DNA from: Candidatus Kerfeldbacteria bacterium
GTDB taxonomy: Bacteria > Patescibacteriota > Patescibacteriia > SBBC01 > JACPUP01
Direction: 5' to 3'
Assembly (NCBI GenBank): GCA_016192205.1
Contig: JACPUP010000038.1
Location: forward strand, 1-7,779
DNA length: 7,779 bases
The notes beneath the pieces are model-generated. The model ran no database searches. It saw only the letters and a program-made list of their open reading frames with translations, and was not told where the DNA came from. The first letter of the stretch is position 1; each line of letters begins with the position of its first letter. This document shows, piece after piece, positions 1 through 2,989 of the stretch. Made by a program: the position numbers and the translations under genes.

Positions 1-1
1 G

Positions 2-670
2 CCCCTGTGGCAGTGCACGGAGTGGGGGCAGTGCACGAGCGGGGCGCAGGCGCGGACCTGCACCGACCAAAACAACTGCGGGGTGAACGACGGCCGGCCG
101 GCCGAATCACAGAGTTGCTCCTGCGTGCCCGACTGGCAATGCAGCTCTTGGGGGGAATGCAGTGGCACCATCCAGAGCCGCACCTGCACCGACGGGAATC
201 AGTGCGGCGAGCAACCCCCGCAGTCCATTACAGTCCAACCGTGCGACGGCGTGCCGCCCAACCCCGTGACCGACCTGCGGGCGACGCCGCCACCCCCATC
301 CACGTCCACCGTCAGCCCAGTCCAGACCCCTGCGCCGAAACTGACGAAGCTCGTGCGGCGATGCTGGACGGCCAAGGTGAAAGTGAAAGTGGCGGCTTCC
401 AGCGTCAAAAAGACCGCGCTCGCCAACACAAAAATCGTGCGTAAGAAAGTCTGCGGCCTGGTCCGGCGGCCAGTACAATCAGGGCAACCAATGAAGCTCG
501 TGCGGAGGTGCTGGACGGCAAACGTGAAGGTGAATGTTGCCGGGTCCAACGGAAAAACAACGGCTCTGGCAAAAACTGTCCGCAAGAAAATCTGCGGCCT
601 GGTCCGGCGGCCGGTGAAAACCGCGCAACAGAAGCCGACGGTCATAAAAGCGGTGTCTGTTCGACAATAA
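2..670 (+). CDS. C-terminal part of a secreted TSP1-like repeat protein (5' truncated)
   Basis: The frame is open from the window edge to TAA at 668-670, so only the C-terminus is seen (about 222 residues). It begins with two tandem thrombospondin type-1-like repeats. Each starts W-x-C-x-x-W-x-x-C and continues through R-T-C-T-D-x-N-x-C-G to a final C (bases 8-118 and 134-244). A Pro-rich linker follows (P-x-P-V-T-D-L-R-A, then PPPP), resembling the first strand of an FN3 domain but with no complete domain. Last are two copies of a basic 41-43-residue module with two Cys each. TSP1-like repeats act in extracellular adhesion, so a surface or secreted location is inferred; no signal peptide or anchor is visible. 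The frame is supported because most differences between the two C-terminal copies are synonymous. ATG at 83 lies inside the first TSP1 repeat and is not the true start. The exact function is unknown. Confidence 0.75.
   Translation, partial: PLWQCTEWGQCTSGAQARTCTDQNNCGVNDGRPAESQSCSCVPDWQCSSWGECSGTIQSRTCTDGNQCGEQPPQSITVQPCDGVPPNPVTDLRATPPPPSTSTVSPVQTPAPKLTKLVRRCWTAKVKVKVAASSVKKTALANTKIVRKKVCGLVRRPVQSGQPMKLVRRCWTANVKVNVAGSNGKTTALAKTVRKKICGLVRRPVKTAQQKPTVIKAVSVRQ
8..244 (+). repeat. Two tandem TSP1-like protein repeats
   Basis: The units are at 8-118 and 134-244. Shared pattern: W-Q-C, three residues, G-x-C, then Q-x-R-T-C-T-D, N-x-C-G, a spacer of about ten residues, S/V-x-x-C. Six cysteines in each unit could form three disulfides outside the cytoplasm, as known for TSP1 domains. 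The array probably continues upstream of the window. Confidence 0.7.
347..616 (+). repeat. Duplicated basic two-Cys module at the protein C-terminus
   Basis: Copy A spans 347-475 (43 codons) and copy B 494-616 (41 codons), 18 bases apart. Both run K-L-V-R-R-C-W-T-A, a beta-like V-K-V-x-V-A stretch, a variable middle, T-A-L-A, then V-R-K-K-x-C-G-L-V-R-R-P-V. By hand count over 41 aligned codons, 13 differ synonymously and 8 change the residue; copy A has two extra codons. That is the mark of a duplication kept as protein. I do not recognise the family. The strong positive charge suggests binding to an anionic partner such as cell-wall polymer, DNA or membrane, but this is only inference. Confidence 0.75.
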
Positions 671-682
671 GATCCGCCAACG

Positions 683-707
683 CCCTTGCCTTCTCCTTGG
701 GTAAGGG
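683..707 (+). other. Stem-loop just after the surface-protein gene
   Basis: CCCTTGCC (683-690) pairs with GGTAAGGG (700-707), 8 bp with one G-U, around a 9-base loop, 13 bases after the TAA stop. It could help end the upstream transcript. No T-run follows, so it is not a standard intrinsic terminator, and it overlaps the candidate arsR-type promoter. Confidence 0.3.
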
Positions 708-714
708 ATATCCT
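686..714 (+). promoter_or_regulatory. Candidate sigma-70-type promoter for the regulator-msrB pair
   Basis: TTGCCT (686-691) and TATCCT (709-714) are separated by exactly 17 bases; each matches 4 of 6 consensus positions. A start near 721 would leave a short leader that carries the 729-748 hairpin. The direct repeat TCCTTGG at 694-700 and 711-717 lies within and just after this promoter and could be an operator half-site pair. Called by eye. Confidence 0.3.
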
Positions 715-728
715 TGGCAAAAGACACG

Positions 729-748
729 GTGGCTGTGTGAGGAGCCAC
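729..748 (+). promoter_or_regulatory. Hairpin holding the regulator's ribosome binding site
   Basis: GTGGCT (729-734) and AGCCAC (743-748) form a perfect 6-bp stem around an 8-base loop. The Shine-Dalgarno GAGGAG (739-744) lies across the loop and the 3' arm, and ATG follows at 750. The same dyad could be a DNA operator for an autoregulating winged-helix protein or an RNA fold that limits translation; sequence alone does not decide. Confidence 0.35.
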
Positions 749-749
749 T

Positions 750-1028
750 ATGCTTCAGCTCGAACGAATCCTCAAAGCATTGGCTAATCAACGGCGGCTG
801 GCAATCGTCTTGTATCTGGCGGAGGTCGAGGAAGCCAATGTCGCCGCCATCGCCGGCCATCTCCGTGGGTCATACAAATACATCTCCTGGAGCCTGCGCC
901 GCCTGGCCGCCGCCGACCTCCTCCTGCCGGTCCGCCGCGGCGCCTTCACCTTCTACCGCCTCGCGGTTTCTCGCCAGAGCCTCTTCTGGATCAACACTAT
1001 TCGCAAATTCGTACGAATGTTAGAATAA
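750..1028 (+). CDS. ArsR-like winged-helix transcriptional regulator
   Basis: This 92-residue protein is a single winged helix-turn-helix domain. It opens with L-E-R-I-L-K-A-L-A-N-Q-R-R-L (residues 4-17), the typical ArsR/SmtB first helices. The HTH follows at about 29-57, with recognition helix near S-Y-K-Y-I-S-W-S-L-R-R-L, and a beta wing near residues 61-71. A C-terminal helix probably dimerises. There are no cysteines, so the classical thiol metal site of ArsR is absent and the inducer is unknown. ATG at 750 is preceded by GAGGAG five bases upstream. The stop is followed by msrB after 25 bases, suggesting an operon and possibly a role in redox or stress control; that link is inferred from position only. 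Confidence 0.85.
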   Translation: MLQLERILKALANQRRLAIVLYLAEVEEANVAAIAGHLRGSYKYISWSLRRLAAADLLLPVRRGAFTFYRLAVSRQSLFWINTIRKFVRMLE

Positions 1029-1053
1029 TCCCGCAGAGATGGGGTGGCGCCGC

Positions 1054-1452
1054 ATGGCAGAGCCGAGAATCAGAAAATCAGAAGACGAGTGGAGGAAAGA
1101 GCTTACCCCTGAGCAGTACCATGTATTGCGCGGGAGGGGGACCGAGCCGCCGTTCACTGGCGAGCTCCTGCACATAGACGCTGGCGGGATGTTCCATTGC
1201 GCTGGCTGCGGTGCGGCCCTCTTCTCGTCTGATGCGAAGTACGACTCCGGCTCTGGCTGGCCGAGCTTTTTCAAAGCCAACGCCCCTGACTCGGTGAAAC
1301 TGACGCCGGACGACAGCGCCGGAATGCATCGGATCGAGGCAGCCTGCGCCCGCTGCGGCGGTCACTTGGGTCACGTCTTCGATGACGGTCCGGGCCCGAA
1401 CGGCAAACGTTTCTGCATCAATTCCTGCGCCCTGAAACTCGAGGAGCAGTAG
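1054..1452 (+). CDS. msrB: Peptide-methionine (R)-S-oxide reductase MsrB
   Basis: MsrB reduces methionine-R-sulfoxide in proteins and so repairs oxidative damage, usually with thioredoxin. This 132-residue protein covers the whole family domain. It has E-W-x-x-x-L-T-P-E-Q-Y near the start, the G-T-E-P-P-F-T-G motif, zinc pairs C49/C52 and C98/C101, the Y-D-S-G-S-G-W-P-S-F segment, G-H-L-G-H-V-F, and catalytic C121 in R-F-C-I-N-S. At residue 67 Ser replaces the Cys that in E. coli-type enzymes sits in G-C-G-W-P and resolves the disulfide. C125, close to the catalytic Cys, is unusual and might substitute. I chose ATG 1054 because GGGGTGG (1041-1047) lies 6 bases upstream; ATG 1039 is in frame (137 residues) but has no well-placed Shine-Dalgarno. 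Its 3' end overlaps the convergent Fur-family gene by 35 bp. Confidence 0.95.
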   Translation: MAEPRIRKSEDEWRKELTPEQYHVLRGRGTEPPFTGELLHIDAGGMFHCAGCGAALFSSDAKYDSGSGWPSFFKANAPDSVKLTPDDSAGMHRIEAACARCGGHLGHVFDDGPGPNGKRFCINSCALKLEEQ

Positions 1453-1861
1453 CAGCGCACGACCGGCACAGGCCGAAGAATTCCAGCGCGTGGCGGGTCA
1501 CCCGTGCGAAACCCGTCCGACGTAAGGTGACCGGTGACACCGTGAGGCGATGAGGGAGGCGGATGCTGGCAGTCCGGCCGCAGGACGTGCACACGAGATG
1601 GTGGTGATCGTCCTGGGCGAGTTCGTAGTGGGCGTGGCCGTGCTGGAGATCAATGCGGCGGACAATACCGGCCTTCGCTAAGGCGTCGAGCGCACGGTAG
1701 AGCGTGACGCGGTCTGCCGACTGCCGTAGTGCTCTGGCAATTTTCGCGATGCTCAAGGGATGCTTCGCACTTGCGAGGATGCGCAGCAAGGCTACGCGGG
1801 TCGGCGTTACCTTGAGCTTGGCCCGCCGCAGGAGAATACTGGGAGAGGGAGATGGCTCCAT
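1418..1861 (-). CDS. Fur-family metal-dependent regulator (Fur/Zur-like)
   Basis: This 147-residue protein has the standard two-domain Fur layout. The N-terminal winged helix begins L-K-V-T-P-T-R-V-A-L-L-R-I-L (16-29), and its recognition helix is D-R-V-T-L-Y-R-A-L-D-A-L (50-61). The C-terminal metal and dimer domain has H76/H78 in G-H-A-H-Y-E, the H-H-H-L-V-C-T-S-C-G segment (C91, C94), H124 and E127, and a final C132/C135 pair. The four Cys form the structural zinc site of the family. Fur, Zur, Mur and PerR cannot be told apart by eye. The divergent ZIP transporter and the dyad between them favour a zinc-responsive (Zur-like) role. ATG 1861 has only a weak AGGTG very close upstream. The TGA stop lies inside the 3' end of msrB on the opposite strand. 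Confidence 0.92.
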   Translation of the reverse strand: MEPSPSPSILLRRAKLKVTPTRVALLRILASAKHPLSIAKIARALRQSADRVTLYRALDALAKAGIVRRIDLQHGHAHYELAQDDHHHLVCTSCGRTASIRLPHRLTVSPVTLRRTGFARVTRHALEFFGLCRSCAATAPRVSGRRN

Positions 1862-1870
1862 GACACCTGT

Positions 1871-1899
1871 ACTGTAGGGAAGGAGGGCGTCAGCCGCAA
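1871..1899 (-). promoter_or_regulatory. Candidate promoter of the Fur-family gene
   Basis: On the minus strand TTGCGG (1899-1894) and TACAGT (1876-1871) are 17 bases apart; they match consensus at 3 and 4 of 6 positions. Transcription would start only a few bases before the ATG at 1861, giving a nearly leaderless mRNA, in line with the poor Shine-Dalgarno. Another candidate uses TTGAAA at 1974-1969, further upstream across the dyad. Confidence 0.27.
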
Positions 1900-1936
1900 C
1901 CCTTGACGGCTTTCTTCGCCGAGGGTAGGGTTGATA

Positions 1937-1942
1937 TATAAA
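1937..1942 (+). promoter_or_regulatory. Candidate -10 element of the ZIP transporter gene
   Basis: TATAAA (5 of 6 consensus positions) lies in a short AT-rich tract (1935-1942) in otherwise GC-rich DNA. No good -35 is seen at 17 bases. A start near 1949 would leave about 25 bases of leader without a Shine-Dalgarno before ATG 1974. The operator-like dyad begins inside this element. Confidence 0.35.
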
Positions 1943-1960
1943 CGCAATATTGTTGCATTT
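1940..1960. promoter_or_regulatory. Fur/Zur-type operator-like dyad between divergent genes
   Basis: Centred on T1950, the outer AAA (1940-1942) mirrors TTT (1958-1960) and GCAA (1944-1947) mirrors TTGC (1953-1956), plus one inner pair. That makes 8 of 10 positions symmetric. Fur-family repressors are known to bind AT-rich dyads of about this length placed over promoters. This one overlaps the -10 and start region of the transporter gene and lies upstream of the Fur-family gene, so it fits a metal-responsive operator. The precise motif is not one I can match to a named box. Confidence 0.5.
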
Positions 1961-1973
1961 ACCTTTGTTTCAA

Positions 1974-2765
1974 ATGCCTCTTACCCCACTCCTGCTCACC
2001 CTCGGCTCCAGTCTCCTTGGGCTCATGGGCGGCTTCCTTCTCCTCTGGCGCGCCAATGCCGTACGCCGGGCCGCCGCCTGGATCCTCGCTTTTGCTGCCG
2101 GCAGCATTCTCGGCGCCAGCCTCTTGGGGCTGTTACCGGAAGCATTCGAACATGGCGCCGAGACGGGTCTAAAGCTCACCACGTTGTTGGCGTGGGCGCT
2201 GACCGGTGTGTTGGTGTTCTTTGCCGTCGAAAAGTTGCTGGTCTGGCACCACCACGCGCACGTTCATGACGTGGAAACCGACCCCACCCACCCGAGCCAC
2301 CTGCCGACGTCGCCAACGGTCCGGCCGCTCATCATCATCGGGGATGCGCTCCATAATTTCCTGGATGGCGCCGTCATCGCCATTGCCTACGTCGTCGATC
2401 CGCCGCTCGCGATCGTCGCAGCGTTAGCAGTCTTGGCCCATGAATTGCCCCAGGAAATCGGCGACTTCGGCATTCTCATCGCCTCGGGCATGACCCGCGG
2501 CAGGGTCATTCTCTGGAATGTCCTGGGCGCGTTGGTCAGCCCCCTTGGTGCGGTCGTGGGACTCTTGGCCGCCGATCGCTTCGAGGCGATTGAACCGCCG
2601 CTCCTCGCCTTCGCCGCCGGCAACTTCATCTACATCGCGCTGGCAGACTTGTTCCCGTCCATCCAACACGAGCGGCGTCTGGGCCGCAGCGTCGGGCAGC
2701 TACTGTTGCTCATCGTCGGCATTCTCGTCATTTGGCAGGTCGGGGTCCTCCTCCCGCACGAATAG
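1974..2765 (+). CDS. ZIP-family divalent metal transporter
   Basis: ZIP proteins carry zinc, and often iron or manganese, into the cytoplasm. From ATG 1974 the protein has 263 residues and about eight hydrophobic segments (near 5-25, 34-55, 69-90, 117-140, 143-172, 178-200, 209-226, 240-260). Diagnostic motifs are L-L-P-E-A-F-E-H (53-60), H-N-F-L-D-G (127-132) and H-E-L-P-Q-E-I-G-D-F (156-165). The His, Asn, Asp and Glu of the latter two form the metal site in transmembrane helices 4 and 5. A His-rich loop (W-H-H-H-A-H-V-H, 91-98, and more His to 109) between helices 3 and 4 is typical. The H-E-L-P-Q-E-I-G-D-F form resembles the LIV-1-like branch. A TTG at 1950 is in frame, but ATG 1974 gives a better N-terminus; neither has a Shine-Dalgarno. 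It diverges from the Fur-family gene and is probably repressed by it when metal is plentiful. Confidence 0.93.
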   Translation: MPLTPLLLTLGSSLLGLMGGFLLLWRANAVRRAAAWILAFAAGSILGASLLGLLPEAFEHGAETGLKLTTLLAWALTGVLVFFAVEKLLVWHHHAHVHDVETDPTHPSHLPTSPTVRPLIIIGDALHNFLDGAVIAIAYVVDPPLAIVAALAVLAHELPQEIGDFGILIASGMTRGRVILWNVLGALVSPLGAVVGLLAADRFEAIEPPLLAFAAGNFIYIALADLFPSIQHERRLGRSVGQLLLLIVGILVIWQVGVLLPHE

Positions 2766-2766
2766 G

Positions 2767-2808
2767 GGGCTAAAAGGAAGCCCTGGCAGCAGTCGCTCTG
2801 CGCTTGCC
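2767..2808 (+). terminator. Two stem-loops after the ZIP gene, possible termination or processing site
   Basis: GGGCT (2767-2771) pairs with AGCCC (2779-2783), starting one base after the TAG stop. Next, GGCA-GCAG (2785-2792) pairs with CTGC (2798-2801) and TGCC (2805-2808), with a 3-base bulge. Neither is followed by a T-run, so intrinsic termination is uncertain. The second hairpin touches the 5' edge of the valS leader and could belong to it. Confidence 0.3.
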
Positions 2809-2943
2809 TCCCGGCGGCAAACGCAGTAGAGTAGGGACGCGACGACCCGGCCAGTCACCGGCGAGCATCGGGAAGAACGCTCCGTCACCGGGGCTAGTAG
2901 AACTCGAGAAGGAGTGTCCCGCCCTTCCCGGGAAGGCCGGAAA

Positions 2944-2974
2944 GTAAGGTGGTACCGCCCGAGAGGGTCCTTAC
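2944..2974 (+). promoter_or_regulatory. T-box antisequestrator (tRNA acceptor-binding helix)
   Basis: GTAAGG (2944-2949) pairs with CCTTAC (2969-2974). Then comes a 7-base bulge UGGUACC (2950-2956), then GCCC/GGGU (2957-2960 with 2965-2968) closed by a GAGA tetraloop. This is the family's standard shape. Uncharged tRNA-Val docking its ACCA end on UGGU would stabilise it and free the downstream Shine-Dalgarno. Confidence 0.85.
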
Positions 2975-2986
2975 GGAAGGAGCCTC
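2963..2986 (+). promoter_or_regulatory. Competing hairpin that hides the valS Shine-Dalgarno
   Basis: GAGG (2963-2966) pairs with CCTC (2983-2986). Inside it, past one G-G mismatch, TCCTT (2968-2972) pairs with AAGGA (2977-2981) around an ACGG loop. The Shine-Dalgarno AAGGAG (2977-2982), 7 bases before ATG 2990, is thus sequestered. The 5' arm reuses bases of the antisequestrator, so the two folds exclude each other: the expected off-state of a translational T-box. Confidence 0.75.
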
Positions 2987-2989
2987 GTC

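Larger units (their letters stand above)
2808..2986 (+). promoter_or_regulatory. T-box leader of valS, probably translational
   Basis: T-boxes are mRNA leaders that bind a specific tRNA and sense whether it is charged. The conserved T-box core, A-A-G-G-T-G-G-T-A-C-C-G-C-C, is at 2946-2959. Its bulge UGGU (2950-2953) is complementary to ACCA, the 3' end expected for tRNA-Val with discriminator A. Upstream lie smaller hairpins: CCGG/CCGG at 2847-2861 with GTC in its loop, GAGC/GCTC at 2863-2882, GGGGC/GTCCC at 2890-2920 with a TAGTAGA bulge, and the palindrome at 2923-2936. GTC, a valine codon, followed by A occurs at 2854-2856 and 2884-2886; either may be the specifier. No T-run terminator exists before the ATG, while the Shine-Dalgarno is buried in an alternative hairpin, so control at translation is inferred. 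The 5' boundary is approximate. Confidence 0.83.

Noticed and set aside
107..748. Minus-strand and plus frame-1 open frames over the surface-protein region
   Set aside because: The two C-terminal repeats differ mostly at third positions of plus frame 2, so only that frame is under protein selection. TSP1 motifs are also in that frame.
1950..1976. TTG at 1950 as start of the ZIP transporter
   Set aside because: It lies inside the operator-like dyad and adds eight residues with no family support. ATG 1974 is preferred, although a leaderless TTG start cannot be fully excluded.
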